Origin: Bacteroidota bacterium
GTDB taxonomy: Bacteria; Bacteroidota; Bacteroidia; Chitinophagales; Chitinophagaceae
Assembly (NCBI GenBank): GCA_018266575.1
Contig: JAFEAE010000022.1
Location: forward strand, 116,184 to 180,183
Direction: 5' to 3'
Length of the DNA: 64,000 bases
Part shown: piece by piece, positions 25,631 through 35,074 of the stretch
Position numbering within the stretch: the stretch's first letter is position 1
Layout: every line of letters starts with the position of its first letter
Notes under the pieces: model-generated
The model's database searches: none
Seen by the model: only the letters and a program-made list of their open reading frames with translations
Told to the model about the DNA's origin: nothing
Program-made: the position numbers and the translations under genes

Positions 25631-27001
25631 TTAATTCAACCCGTATTTGTCAACCAGGTAAATCAAAATCGCCATGTTCAGTGCGCCGAGTTCCAGTTCA
25701 CGTTTATTTACATTGGCCAAAATATCATTGCGTGAATGGTGATAATCAAAATACCGTTGTGAGTCGGGCATCAGTTCTCCAACAGGAACGCCTAACAATT
25801 CTCCGAGCGGCCCAACATCAGCGCCACCACCACCTTGCACAAAATCACTTACTCCATATTCTTTGAACAATGGCAGCCATTCACGAATATGTTGCATTTT
25901 TTCCGGTGGCAATCCTATGCTAAATCCGCGAGGAGTAAATCCACCAGCGTCGCTTTCCAAACCAAAAATATGTTTTTCGTTTTTTGCTTTAGCTTCTTCT
26001 CCATATTTTGTTCCGCCACGCAAACCATTTTCTTCATTCGCAAATAACACAACACGAATAGTGTGTTTCGGCTTGTAGCCGATCTCTTTTAATGCCTGCA
26101 AAACTTCTATAGAATGTACGCAACCAGTGCCATCATCGTTTGCGCCTTCAGCGGGATCCCACGAATCCAGGTGGCCGCCAACAGTGATGTATTGATCAGG
26201 AAATTCAGAGCCTGTCAATTCGCCTATTACATTGTGACCAACAGTATCAGGCAGCATCTTTGCATTTGTTCTCAAAAAAAGTTTCACCTCTTTATTGTCC
26301 TGGATTGTTTTTGCAAGTTTGTCTGCATCCCACAAACCCACTGCTGCTGCAGGGATTTTCGGGAACGAATCAATATAATCCAATGCACCTGTGTGCGGAT
26401 TGTTATCTACTGAATGCGTCATCGAACGAACAAGCATTGCAACGGCTCCATATTTAGCGGCGCGGCTTGCACCGAATTCGCGGTAGCGCACCGCATCGCC
26501 GTAAGAGCGGAATGTCTGAACAAATTTTGGATTGAATTTATAATTGTAAAAAACAATTTTGCCTTTTATTTCATCTTTTCTTTTTTCCAATTCCTCAAAT
26601 GAATTGATAAGAATAACCGGTGCTGTGATCCCTGCAGGGCCGGTGCCTACAGAATTTCCGAGTGCGAGTATATCCAACGTTTCTTCTTTTTTATTGGCAA
26701 TAAATTTTGCTTCATCTTTTCCGCCACGAACCCAATGCGGCACCATACATTCCTGCAGCCACACTTTATCTGCGCCAGCATCTTTCAACGTTTTCTGTCC
26801 CCACGCTTCAGCTTTGTACATTTGCGGCGAACCCGATAGCCTGCCGCCGACAGTTTTGGTTAACACCTTTAAATTATCGTACGCTTTGCCATCTGTTAGT
26901 ACAGCATCGGCAAGTTTGCGGATAAAAACAGAATCTTCGTTTTGTGCAAATAAAATTGTTGAAAATAAAACAGAGAAAATAGTAAACAAGAAGCGGCTCA
27001 T
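25631..27001 (-). CDS. Secreted M28 family zinc metallopeptidase
   Basis: A 456-residue exported aminopeptidase or carboxypeptidase-like enzyme. Signal peptide in the first 19 residues (FLFTIFSVLFSTILFAQ). A PA-type insert domain is around residues 100-250. The two-zinc site is complete: GGHLDSWDPAEGANDDGTGC (His, bridging Asp), ANEENGLRGG (Glu pair), LESDAGG (Asp), and DYHHSRND (His). Annotated relatives are M20/M25/M28 peptidases that degrade peptides in the periplasm or outside. It is a single gene, divergent from bshA. Confidence 0.93.
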   Translation of the reverse strand: MSRFLFTIFSVLFSTILFAQNEDSVFIRKLADAVLTDGKAYDNLKVLTKTVGGRLSGSPQMYKAEAWGQKTLKDAGADKVWLQECMVPHWVRGGKDEAKFIANKKEETLDILALGNSVGTGPAGITAPVILINSFEELEKRKDEIKGKIVFYNYKFNPKFVQTFRSYGDAVRYREFGASRAAKYGAVAMLVRSMTHSVDNNPHTGALDYIDSFPKIPAAAVGLWDADKLAKTIQDNKEVKLFLRTNAKMLPDTVGHNVIGELTGSEFPDQYITVGGHLDSWDPAEGANDDGTGCVHSIEVLQALKEIGYKPKHTIRVVLFANEENGLRGGTKYGEEAKAKNEKHIFGLESDAGGFTPRGFSIGLPPEKMQHIREWLPLFKEYGVSDFVQGGGGADVGPLGELLGVPVGELMPDSQRYFDYHHSRNDILANVNKRELELGALNMAILIYLVDKYGLN

Positions 27002-27194
27002 TACTGTTAGTTTTTGCTAAAGTTAAGTAAACAGATGATTCAATTTATTATTAACCGTAATAAGGTATGCCATATCGTTTATTTTACAATCTTCATTAAA
27101 CGCAAAAGATATGGCATACTTAATTACCAGCGGAAAAGAGATTGAAAAGAATCTGTTTATCTTCGTTTCTTCTTTTTAAAAATAAATTTCATAT

Positions 27195-28322
27195 ATGCGG
27201 ATCGGAATTGTTTGTTATCCTACGTTTGGTGGAAGCGGTGTATTGGCAACAGAATTAGGAAAGGCACTTGCTGATAAAGGGCACCAGGTCCATTTTATCA
27301 CATATCAGCAACCGGTAAGATTAAACGAATTCAATGCAAATATTTTTTACCATGAAGTGCGTGTTACAACGTACCCGCTTTTTGATTATCCACCTTATGA
27401 AACCGCTTTATCAAGTACCATGGTGGATGTAATAAAAAATAACAATCTCGACCTGCTCCATGTGCACTATGCCATACCTCACGCATCTGCAGCATATATG
27501 GCAAAAAAAATATTAGAAGCACAAGGAAAAAAAATCCCGGTAATTACAACCTTGCACGGAACGGACATTACGCTGGTAGGAAGAGATAAAACATTTGCAC
27601 CGGTTGTTGCATTTTCCATTAATGAAAGCGATGCGATAACAGCAGTGTCGGGAAATCTAAAAGATGAAACGAATAAAACATTTGAGATCAGAAAAGATAT
27701 TGAGGTTATTTACAATTTTGTGGATGTGCGGCGCTTTCATCGCAAACCGATCGATGCATTTAAAAAAGTAATTGCGCCAAATGGCGAACGTATTTTATTA
27801 CATGCATCCAATTTCCGTAAAATAAAACGAGTGAAAGATGTGGTATATATTTTTAATGAGGTAAATAAGAAAATAAAAAGCAAATTATTATTTGTAGGTG
27901 ATGGACCTGAGAGACCAGGAGCAGAAGACCTATGCCGTGAATTAAATTTATGTGATGATATGCGTTTTGTCGGAAGGCAGGAACAAATGGAGGATATCCT
28001 TGCTATTGCAGATTTATTTGTATTACCATCGGAATATGAAAGCTTCGGGCTTGCAGCATTGGAAGCGATGGCAGCCGGAGTACCGCTGATATCTACGCAT
28101 GTAGGAGGCTTGCCGGAAATAAATGTAGATGGTAAAACAGGTTTTTTAAGTGCAGTTGGGGATATAGAAGCAATGAGCAATCATGCAATAGAAATTTTGC
28201 GAGATGATGCTACATTAAAAAAATTCAAAACTAACGCCGCCGAGCATGCGAAGAAATTTGATATTCACACAATCGTTCCGCAGTATGAACAATTGTATAA
28301 CCGGTTTTGTAAATGTTTATAA
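27195..28322 (+). CDS. bshA: N-acetyl-alpha-D-glucosaminyl L-malate synthase BshA
   Basis: Family GT4 glycosyltransferase that joins GlcNAc from UDP-GlcNAc to L-malate, the first step of bacillithiol synthesis. A 375-residue protein starting MRIGIVCYPTFGGSGVLATELG, the BshA signature. Other landmarks: HVHYAIPHASAAYMAK, TLHGTDITLVG, VIYNFVDVRRFH, LLFVGDGPERP, and the donor-site LPSEYESFGLAALEAMAAGVPLI. bshB and bshC are not adjacent. The product is the main low-molecular-weight thiol in many Bacteroidota. Confidence 0.95.
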   Translation: MRIGIVCYPTFGGSGVLATELGKALADKGHQVHFITYQQPVRLNEFNANIFYHEVRVTTYPLFDYPPYETALSSTMVDVIKNNNLDLLHVHYAIPHASAAYMAKKILEAQGKKIPVITTLHGTDITLVGRDKTFAPVVAFSINESDAITAVSGNLKDETNKTFEIRKDIEVIYNFVDVRRFHRKPIDAFKKVIAPNGERILLHASNFRKIKRVKDVVYIFNEVNKKIKSKLLFVGDGPERPGAEDLCRELNLCDDMRFVGRQEQMEDILAIADLFVLPSEYESFGLAALEAMAAGVPLISTHVGGLPEINVDGKTGFLSAVGDIEAMSNHAIEILRDDATLKKFKTNAAEHAKKFDIHTIVPQYEQLYNRFCKCL

Positions 28323-28377
28323 AGACGAAAAGTCGGTAAGCCTGAAAGACAGAAAGAGAAAATTCTCCAATTAAATA

Positions 28378-29697
28378 TTATCTTCTTTTCAACCATTGTT
28401 CGGGGTTGAGGTTTCCTTTTTCGCTTGAAATCATAAACATAATTTCCCCTGCGCCATCTTCGTTTTCTCCTGCCTTTCCGATAATTTGTCCAACACTTAC
28501 TTTTTCACCTTTAACTACGCTTGCTGAAGATAAATTACTGTATGTTGTAAAATATTCTCCATGATGGATAATCACTGCTGATGAACCTTCGATATTAAAT
28601 ACTGAAGAAACTTCCCCCTCAAACACAGCATGCACAGCAGAATTTATGGGCGTTGCTATAGTAACTCCGGGACTATTTTGACGGATTTTATCCATCCCTT
28701 CAACACTGCTCATGCCAAAAGGAGTTGTAACATGCCCTGTCTCTACCGGCCAACGCAAATTACCTTTGTTCTTTTTAAAATTTTCTGATACTACAAATCC
28801 TTCTGGTGTTGCTTCAAAAACACTTTTTGGTTTTGGGGGAGCATCTGTCTTTGCTACCGGGTTTGCATTTACGGGATTTGTATTTACCGGATTTACTTTT
28901 ACAGGATTTGTTTTGGGGGTATTTTCAGCCGCACGTTTTTTCTCTTCAGCAAGTGCTTTATCTTTTGCTACCTTTAACTCTCTCGCAATTGCTGCACGAA
29001 CAGCTGCTTGCAGTTTATCGTTCTGCCTTTGTTTTGCGGCGAGGTCTTTTTGCAATTCCTTCTCTCTCGATTTCAGTTTCGATATGAACTGGTCCTTTTC
29101 TTTTTTTTCATCCTCCAATACTGAACGTTCTTTATTTTGTTTTTGCAATACCTGGTCTTTCTCTTCACGTTTCACTTTCAATCCGTTTATTTTTCCTTGC
29201 AATAGTGATTGCGTTTTTACAATATTTTCTGCACGTTCCTGTCGGTACGCCCTGTATGATTTTAAATACTCCACTCTTTTCAACGCATCGTTAAAGCTGG
29301 TTGCGGAAAAAATAAAATTCAGGAAATCATAATTACTCCTGTTCTTATAAGCATACACCACACTTTCCTCATATTGTTTTTTCAATGTATCCAGTTCGCC
29401 GCGTAATTTCAAAATATCACGCCAGGATTGGTTCATATCCCCCTGTATCAGGTTGATCTGCTGATTGATGTTTTGTATAGCGGCCTGGCGTAAACGCAGT
29501 TTACGTTGAAGCAATGATAATTGACCAAGCGTTTCTTTCCGGTTTTTCTTTGTCTCATCCAATGAGCGCTTCACATCTTCAATCTGCTTTTGTATTTCAG
29601 CACGTTCTTTTTCCAGGTCGCTTTTGGTTTGATTTTGCGCAAAAGAAACATGTGCAACAAATGATAATACAAGGCAAAATGAGATTTTTTTCAGCAT
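28378..29697 (-). CDS. EnvC-like murein hydrolase activator with degenerate LytM/M23 domain
   Basis: A 439-residue secreted protein: signal peptide (about 1-20), a long coiled coil (about 22-260, KSDLEKERAEIQKQIEDVKRSL and onward), a low-complexity linker with repeats of NPVNTNPVNANPV, and a C-terminal M23/LytM fold (about 325-439). The zinc ligands of active M23 peptidases are gone: the H..D motif reads SPGVTIATP, YGHL reads YSNL, and HLHFE reads EIMFMI. It should therefore regulate amidases, like E. coli EnvC, rather than cut peptidoglycan itself. It follows the dut and DUF4292 genes on the same strand, a conserved Bacteroidota order. Confidence 0.9.
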   Translation of the reverse strand: MLKKISFCLVLSFVAHVSFAQNQTKSDLEKERAEIQKQIEDVKRSLDETKKNRKETLGQLSLLQRKLRLRQAAIQNINQQINLIQGDMNQSWRDILKLRGELDTLKKQYEESVVYAYKNRSNYDFLNFIFSATSFNDALKRVEYLKSYRAYRQERAENIVKTQSLLQGKINGLKVKREEKDQVLQKQNKERSVLEDEKKEKDQFISKLKSREKELQKDLAAKQRQNDKLQAAVRAAIARELKVAKDKALAEEKKRAAENTPKTNPVKVNPVNTNPVNANPVAKTDAPPKPKSVFEATPEGFVVSENFKKNKGNLRWPVETGHVTTPFGMSSVEGMDKIRQNSPGVTIATPINSAVHAVFEGEVSSVFNIEGSSAVIIHHGEYFTTYSNLSSASVVKGEKVSVGQIIGKAGENEDGAGEIMFMISSEKGNLNPEQWLKRR

Positions 29698-29772
29698 AGT
29701 GTTTGTGTTGATTTTTAAATCACCGGGAACGGAAAGGATCTTTAGAAAATAAACTTTGAAAATGTATAACGC

Positions 29773-30606
29773 TTATTTCTTCTTATAATTTTTCGGCACC
29801 TTGAATGGAAAGCTTAAGGCCTCGTTAAAATTATATTGTTTGAAACTAATTTCAATATCCAGCTTCGATTTTTCAGCAATTGCAATTTTTCTGTAGGTAG
29901 AAAAAGAAATGCTGTCTCTTTTTTCATAGTCCTGGTACGAAAGGTCGCAGGTACGTGCACGCATCACATCCACATCATCCAATTTTCCATGTTTTATGGT
30001 AAAATCATTTTTATTGAAAGTGGTGTAATTTTTAAAAAGATTGCCAACACTCAATAAAGAGATGCCATTCTCTTCATTCCTGTAAAATGAAATATTATTA
30101 CTGTCTAAATAAATGGGATTGCCAATAAGGATATCCTGAACTGTTTTAAAATCAAGCGGCACTTTTGCAATTTCCTGCAAATAACTTTTTGAACGCAGTA
30201 TTAATTCTTTATTGAGTTTATTCAGCACTTTAACGCTATCAGGCGTAATTAATATGCGCACACCTTCAATGTTCAGCGGGCCAACAATACTCACCCAGAT
30301 AATGCTGTCTGCCTGTATGCGCAAAAATGCAGTAAGGTCGGAGCCTTTTCCATCACTGCCTTCATAACTCACCTTCATCTTGGCAGAAAAAGTTTTAAAA
30401 TCAATTTTATTTTTTTCAACTTTCGCAACCACATCACTGATGAATTTCAAAGAATCTGCATGCGGGTCATCAGTTATAGCCGTCACTGCGATAACCGTGT
30501 CTTTCTTTGAACTTGCAATAACTTTCTGTATTTTTTTTGTAGAATGACAGGCAGCAATTGCGAATACTAAAAAAAAGCTGCCCGATAAATTAAATGAAAT
30601 TTTCAT
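29773..30606 (-). CDS. DUF4292 domain-containing lipoprotein
   Basis: A 277-residue lipoprotein: signal with lipobox AIAAC (Cys about 20), then a beta-rich domain with VEKNKIDFKTFSAKMKVSYEG, LTAFLRIQADSIIWVSIVGPLNIEGVRILITPDSVKVLNK and KVPLDFKTVQDILIGNP, the DUF4292 (LolA-like) pattern. The start is the ATG 4 bp after the dut stop; an earlier in-frame ATG inside dut would add 13 residues and spoil the signal. Placed between dut and the EnvC-like gene. Role unknown; a lipoprotein-carrier or envelope-assembly role is possible. Confidence 0.85.
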   Translation of the reverse strand: MKISFNLSGSFFLVFAIAACHSTKKIQKVIASSKKDTVIAVTAITDDPHADSLKFISDVVAKVEKNKIDFKTFSAKMKVSYEGSDGKGSDLTAFLRIQADSIIWVSIVGPLNIEGVRILITPDSVKVLNKLNKELILRSKSYLQEIAKVPLDFKTVQDILIGNPIYLDSNNISFYRNEENGISLLSVGNLFKNYTTFNKNDFTIKHGKLDDVDVMRARTCDLSYQDYEKRDSISFSTYRKIAIAEKSKLDIEISFKQYNFNEALSFPFKVPKNYKKK

Positions 30607-30610
30607 AGAC

Positions 30611-31054
30611 CTATGATTTACCAGTATGGCCGAAGCCGCCTTCATTGCGTTCGGTGCTGTTAATTTTTGTAACCAACTCCCACTTCACTTTTTTTACTTT
30701 GCTGAGAACAGCCTGTGCAATACGATCGCCATTTTGTATCGGTTGCTCTTCTGCTGAAAGGTTGATCAGGATAACTTTTATTTCCCCCCGATAGTCAGAA
30801 TCAATGGTGCCGGGAGAATTCAAACAGGTAATCCCTTGTTTGACAGCAAGTCCGCTTCTTGGCCTGATCTGCAATTCATAATCTTTTGGCAATTCAATAT
30901 ACAAGCCTGTTGGCACAAGGTACCTTTCCAAAGGTTTCAATATTATTTTTTCTGAAAGATTGGCGCGTATGTCCATGCCTGCCGAACCAATTGTTGCGTA
31001 TTGAGGCAATTCGTTACCGGATTGATTAATGATCTTCACTTTTACTTCTGACAT
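30611..31054 (-). CDS. dut: dUTP diphosphatase
   Basis: Hydrolyses dUTP to dUMP and pyrophosphate, which keeps uracil out of DNA and feeds dTMP synthesis. 147 residues, trimeric dUTPase family. All five motifs are seen: AGMDIRANL (I), RPRSGLAVKQG (II), GTIDSDYRGEIKVILIN (III), GDRIAQAVLSKV (IV), RNEGGFGHTGKS (V). First gene of the dut-DUF4292-envC-like run. Confidence 0.97.
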   Translation of the reverse strand: MSEVKVKIINQSGNELPQYATIGSAGMDIRANLSEKIILKPLERYLVPTGLYIELPKDYELQIRPRSGLAVKQGITCLNSPGTIDSDYRGEIKVILINLSAEEQPIQNGDRIAQAVLSKVKKVKWELVTKINSTERNEGGFGHTGKS

Positions 31055-31080
31055 GAGCGCAAAGGTAGTGAGTAAGGGTC

Positions 31081-31222
31081 AATGGTCAATGGTGAATAGA
31101 TAATGGTCAGTTGTGAATAATATTAATTCTAAACGATGAGTTATCTCAATTTGAATTCTTTTTCATCTCTGCTTATCACTTACTTTTTATAACTTACCAC
31201 TATCTATTCACCATTGACCATT
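31081..31222. repeat. Spacer bounded by 22-bp perfect inverted word repeat
   Basis: The words at 31081-31102 (AATGGTCAATGGTGAATAG...) are the exact complement of 31201-31222. The interior has TCACTTACTTTTTATAACTTACC. It separates ispF from dut; the right arm runs up to and overlaps the ispF stop codon. Confidence 0.75.
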
Positions 31223-31707
31223 CAATATTCTCCTTTCTCCAATAACGCCGTAGCATAAGCGCACAATCCTTCTTCTCGTCCAATGTATCCCATTTTCTCA
31301 GTAGTGGTTGCCTTGATAGAAATATCTTCTATGGATATGTCAAGAATTTTTGAAATGGTTCGGCGCATTGCTTCTGTATGTGGTTTTATTTTAGGCATTT
31401 CAAGGCATAGTGTAGAATCTATATTTACAATTTTATAATTTTTACTCTTGATCAACTCGTATGTTTTTTGTAACAGTATCTTGCTATCAATATTCTTAAA
31501 CGTATTATCAGTGTTCGGGAAATGAATGCCGATATCCCCCATACTCAACGCGCCAAGCAATGCATCACAGATCGCGTGCAATAACACATCTGCATCACTG
31601 TGGCCCAGTGCACCTTTATAATGCGGAATGAGAATACCACCAATCCATAATTCCCTCCCTTCAACGAGTTGATGAAAATCTATTCCAAAACCGATTCTGT
31701 AGGACAT
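31222..31707 (-). CDS. ispF: 2-C-methyl-D-erythritol 2,4-cyclodiphosphate synthase
   Basis: Fifth enzyme of the MEP isoprenoid pathway; makes the cyclodiphosphate with loss of CMP. 161 residues. Zinc and active-site motifs: GFGIDFHQL (Asp, His), GGILIPHYKGALGHSDADVLLHAICDALLGAL, GDIGIHFPNTD, and KATTTEKMGYIGREEGL near the end. The stop codon lies in a word-repeat arm. It follows porV with a terminator between them, so it is probably transcribed separately. Confidence 0.96.
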   Translation of the reverse strand: MSYRIGFGIDFHQLVEGRELWIGGILIPHYKGALGHSDADVLLHAICDALLGALSMGDIGIHFPNTDNTFKNIDSKILLQKTYELIKSKNYKIVNIDSTLCLEMPKIKPHTEAMRRTISKILDISIEDISIKATTTEKMGYIGREEGLCAYATALLEKGEY

Positions 31708-31725
31708 ATTGTTATTTTATAAAAG

Positions 31726-31757
31726 AAAAACGCCCTGCTACAAAGCAAGACGTTTCA
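31726..31757 (-). terminator. Intrinsic terminator after porV
   Basis: On the minus strand AAACGTCTTGCT-ttgt-AGCAGGGCGTTTTTC folds into a hairpin with a small internal bulge and is followed by a T-rich tail. Confidence 0.7.
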
Positions 31758-31784
31758 AAATTATTTTGTTTCAGCTAATCTTCC

Positions 31785-32969
31785 TTAATTTTCTGTATTC
31801 GATGTGCTGCTGCTGTTATCATTTCCGCCATCAAGATCAAACGACAACCCAAAACGCAACGTATTTGATAACGGGTTGCGAGTAACGCCACTTCCCGAAG
31901 GCACCAGGTAGGAAAAATTCAATTGCATTACACTATATCTTACTCCTACTCCTGCTGTAAAATATTGCCTGCCACCCTGGCTTTTGTCTTCATAAAAATA
32001 TCCCACACGTGCGAAAAACTGATCCTGGTAAGAATATTCAGCACCGAAAGAAATATTGATCAGTTTAAGCTGGCTTGGCCCACTGAAAGATTTAAACCAA
32101 CTACTCACTACACTGCTGTTTCTATAATTTACAAGATTAGCAGAATCCTGTGAACCGCCGTTATCAACAGATACAGGAGCAGCAGGAACTAATAATTTGT
32201 GCAAATCAAGCCCCACCATTATTTTATTATCTTCATCAAATACTTTCGTATATGCAGCACCGAGAGTTAAGTTGGCAGGTATATAATCCTTTTGAGTTGC
32301 ATCATTAGTATAACCAATCTTCGTTCCAAGGTTCGTTAATGTTAATCCGTAACTAAATCCTTCCCCGGCTTCATTCTGGTTATTATAAAATAACGAGATA
32401 TCACCTGCAACTGCATTACCGGGTTTATAAGTTGTACCGGTTGAGGCATAACCCCCGGCGAGGTTTGAATTGATATAACGAATAGCAAGCGCGATACCCA
32501 ATTTATCAGAAAGCTTGCGTGAGTAGCCGAAATCAGCACCAACTTCACGTGGACGGCCTTCGCCTAGCGTGGTTCCGCTGTAGTCCGTGAATTGAATATT
32601 TCCCAAACTGAAATAACGTATGGAAGCAGAAATAGCCTGCTGGTTATCTAATTGATAATATCCGGCCGCTGACAATAAATATACATCGTTCAAGCCAAGG
32701 TCTTTCAACCATGGTGTGTATGTAAGCCCGATACCAATCGGCTTTTTTGCAAACGGTGTTTTTGCCAGGTTGTAAAATGAAGAGTTTGCATCCGGAGACG
32801 TTGCTGCACCAAGATCGCCCATCCCGCCAGCCCTTGCATCCGGCGAAATACGTAAGAAAGGAACAGCAGTGGTAATTACATTTAATTGATCTGCGCTTTG
32901 AGCATGCAAAAGATTAAAGCCACCTAACAGAGATAAGAGAACAGTCAGTCTAAAGGTCAATCGTTTCAT
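31785..32969 (-). CDS. porV: Type IX secretion outer-membrane protein PorV (LptO)
   Basis: A 394-residue outer-membrane barrel of the FadL-like PorV family. Signal peptide ends near LLHAQ. The diagnostic N-terminus is ITTAVPFLRISPDARAGGMGDLGAATSPDANSS, then TYTPWLKDLGLNDVYLLSAAGYY, and the last strand ends SNTLRFGLSFDL. PorV carries folded cargo from the SprA translocon to the sortase PorU. In Flavobacterium-type genomes porU and gldJ are beside it; here gldJ is divergent on the other side of a 470-bp gap and porU is absent from the locus. Confidence 0.95.
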   Translation of the reverse strand: MKRLTFRLTVLLSLLGGFNLLHAQSADQLNVITTAVPFLRISPDARAGGMGDLGAATSPDANSSFYNLAKTPFAKKPIGIGLTYTPWLKDLGLNDVYLLSAAGYYQLDNQQAISASIRYFSLGNIQFTDYSGTTLGEGRPREVGADFGYSRKLSDKLGIALAIRYINSNLAGGYASTGTTYKPGNAVAGDISLFYNNQNEAGEGFSYGLTLTNLGTKIGYTNDATQKDYIPANLTLGAAYTKVFDEDNKIMVGLDLHKLLVPAAPVSVDNGGSQDSANLVNYRNSSVVSSWFKSFSGPSQLKLINISFGAEYSYQDQFFARVGYFYEDKSQGGRQYFTAGVGVRYSVMQLNFSYLVPSGSGVTRNPLSNTLRFGLSFDLDGGNDNSSSTSNTEN

Positions 32970-33439
32970 GTTTTTAATAATAATTTGTCCTAAAATGATG
33001 ACGATTTTAATCGCAATGTTTCGCAGGGTTTAAAGAAATTTTTATACTACTAATGACGAAAAAAATATGCTTACGGTTTCTTACTACATCGTCCAAAATC
33101 ATCGTTTTCTTCACAATTAATTTTACTTCAACGGTTTCCGGTTGGTTTTATTGCGGACTTTCCTGTTTTTTATGATTTAAAATTTTTTCACAGAGGTTTA
33201 CTCTTAATATGTAATCTTAAAAAGAATTTTAAGGATTTTATAATTTGTAAATGATTGGTTTATAATATACATAAAGAAAACCGAAGTCAAATGCCAGGAT
33301 TATAACATTGCATATTCAGATAGAAACCTTTTATATTCGCGGTGCGTATTATTTTAAGGCAAAGAACCTATCAAAAAATACAATATTTACAAGCAACCGT
33401 CGTTTAATAAGTTTCAAATCACGGCTAAACGTTTTAACA
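32970..33439. other. Divergent porV-gldJ intergenic region
   Basis: 470 bp without a supported gene. It should hold the promoters of both T9SS genes, but I find no exact TTTG/TAnnTTTG pair. An open frame that runs into gldJ from 33308 has no signal peptide and is best read as untranslated leader. Confidence 0.5.
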
Positions 33440-35005
33440 ATGAATCTGAAAAACCTGACACTTCTTGCTTCCAGTGCAGTATTAATCGTATCCTGCAGTA
33501 AAAAACCTGAAAAATCAACAGTAACAGGCTGGAATTATAACGACAAAAACATGGGTGGCTACCAGGTAGCTCTCGAAAAAGAGCAACCTACAGGGCCGGG
33601 ATTAGTATTTGTTCAGGGTGGTACATTTACCATGGGAGCTACCGAAGAAGATGTAATGGGAGATAACAATAACACTCCAAGAAGGGTTACTGTAAACTCA
33701 TTTTATATCGACAAAACAGAAGTTGCAAACGTACATTACCGTGAATACCTGTATTGGCTGAATAATGTGTTTGACGGAGATGAATACCAGGCTGTCCGTA
33801 ACGCTGCTCTTCCCGACACATTAGTTTGGAGAAGTGAATTGGCATATAACGAGCCACTGGTTGAATACTATTTCCGCCACCCATCATACAATTATTATCC
33901 TGTTGTTGGCGTAACCTGGAAACAAGCTTATGATTTTTGTTTGTGGAGAAGCGACCGTGTAAATGAAAAAGCGCTTGTTGATAAGGGCTTCATCAATAAA
34001 AATTCATTGAAAAACATCCAGGGGCTTGGGCAGGAAAACTTCAACACAAAAGCTTATTTGCTTGGCGAATACCAGCCAACACCAGGAGCTGCAGCAAAAT
34101 CTAAAAAGAATACTTTAAAAAACCCGAACGGAACACCAAGAACACAAGTGACATTTGAAGATGGTATCCTTTTACCGAATTACCGCCTTCCAACTGAAGC
34201 TGAGTGGGAATATGCAGCTTTGGGTTATATCAACCAAAATCCGTTAGCAAGTACAAAAGATAGCAAAAGAGGTGAAGAGTTAATTGCAAACAAACAGGTT
34301 TATTCCTGGAGCAATAATGTAAACGGGCTGCGCGATACACGCCACGGAAGCTGGCAGGGAACCTTTCTTGCAAACTTCAAACGCGGCTCTGGTGATAACA
34401 TGGGTGTTGCCGGTGGCTTGAATGATAATGCAGTGTATACTGCGCCGGTAAATTCATTCTATCCAAATGGTTTCGGAATCTATAATATGTCGGGTAATGT
34501 TAGCGAGTGGGTTGCCGATGTTTATCGCCCGCTTTCAACAATGGATGTGAATGATGTTGCTCCTTATCGCGGTAACAAATTCCAGACTATTGATATGGGC
34601 AAAGACAATAAAGCTGAAAGAGATAGTTTGGGTAGAATTAAATATCGTGATGTTACTGATGAAGAAAGCAAAAACCGCCGCAACTATCAAAAAGGTAATG
34701 TGATCAACTATATTGATGGTGACTCTTTGATTTCCGGTGTAAAATACGACAAGGATTCATCGAACCATTACGGATATGGTTTCACTACGCTCATCAGCGA
34801 TAAATCAAGGGTTGTAAAAGGTGGAAGCTGGAACGACCGTCCTTACTGGTTGAGCCCTGGAACACGCCGTTTCCTTGAAGAAGACCAGGCAAGCTCTACA
34901 ATCGGTTTCCGTTGTGCTATGGACAGAGTGGGTAGCCCTTCTGGTAACGGAAGAAAAACAGGTATCAGCTACAAACAAAGAAGGCAGAACACAAGAAAAC
35001 AGTAA
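33440..35005 (+). CDS. gldJ: GldJ-type T9SS/gliding lipoprotein with FGE-sulfatase domain
   Basis: A 521-residue lipoprotein of the GldJ family. Lipoprotein signal with Cys about 19 (AVLIVSCSKK). GldJ marker TGWNYNDKNMGGYQV follows. The rest is a formylglycine-generating-enzyme fold: FVQGGTFTMGATEEDV, FYIDKTEVANVHYREYLYWL, LPTEAEWEYAALG, NMSGNVSEWVADVYRP, VVKGGSWNDRPYWLSPGTRRF, and STIGFRCAM. In F. johnsoniae GldJ is needed for gliding and stabilises GldK and the T9SS. Start chosen at MNLKN, giving a proper signal. A terminator follows, then murF. Confidence 0.92.
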   Translation: MNLKNLTLLASSAVLIVSCSKKPEKSTVTGWNYNDKNMGGYQVALEKEQPTGPGLVFVQGGTFTMGATEEDVMGDNNNTPRRVTVNSFYIDKTEVANVHYREYLYWLNNVFDGDEYQAVRNAALPDTLVWRSELAYNEPLVEYYFRHPSYNYYPVVGVTWKQAYDFCLWRSDRVNEKALVDKGFINKNSLKNIQGLGQENFNTKAYLLGEYQPTPGAAAKSKKNTLKNPNGTPRTQVTFEDGILLPNYRLPTEAEWEYAALGYINQNPLASTKDSKRGEELIANKQVYSWSNNVNGLRDTRHGSWQGTFLANFKRGSGDNMGVAGGLNDNAVYTAPVNSFYPNGFGIYNMSGNVSEWVADVYRPLSTMDVNDVAPYRGNKFQTIDMGKDNKAERDSLGRIKYRDVTDEESKNRRNYQKGNVINYIDGDSLISGVKYDKDSSNHYGYGFTTLISDKSRVVKGGSWNDRPYWLSPGTRRFLEEDQASSTIGFRCAMDRVGSPSGNGRKTGISYKQRRQNTRKQ

Positions 35006-35027
35006 ACTAAACTCATCATATAATTTT

Positions 35028-35062
35028 AAAAGCCATCTCAAAATTCGGGATGGCTTTTTAGT
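35028..35062 (+). terminator. Intrinsic terminator after gldJ
   Basis: AAAAGCCATC and GATGGCTTTT arms with an 11-base loop and a short T tail, located 22 bp after the gldJ stop and 13 bp before murF. Confidence 0.85.
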
Positions 35063-35074
35063 TAGTTTTGTTTT

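Noticed and set aside
28712..29332. 206-codon open frame on the plus strand opposite the EnvC-like gene
   Set aside because: Repetitive Phe/Ser-rich translation that mirrors the Lys/Glu-rich coiled coil on the other strand. No domain, signal or promoter.
33308..33439. N-terminal extension of GldJ (44 codons)
   Set aside because: It would place a charged, non-conserved stretch before a perfect lipoprotein signal.
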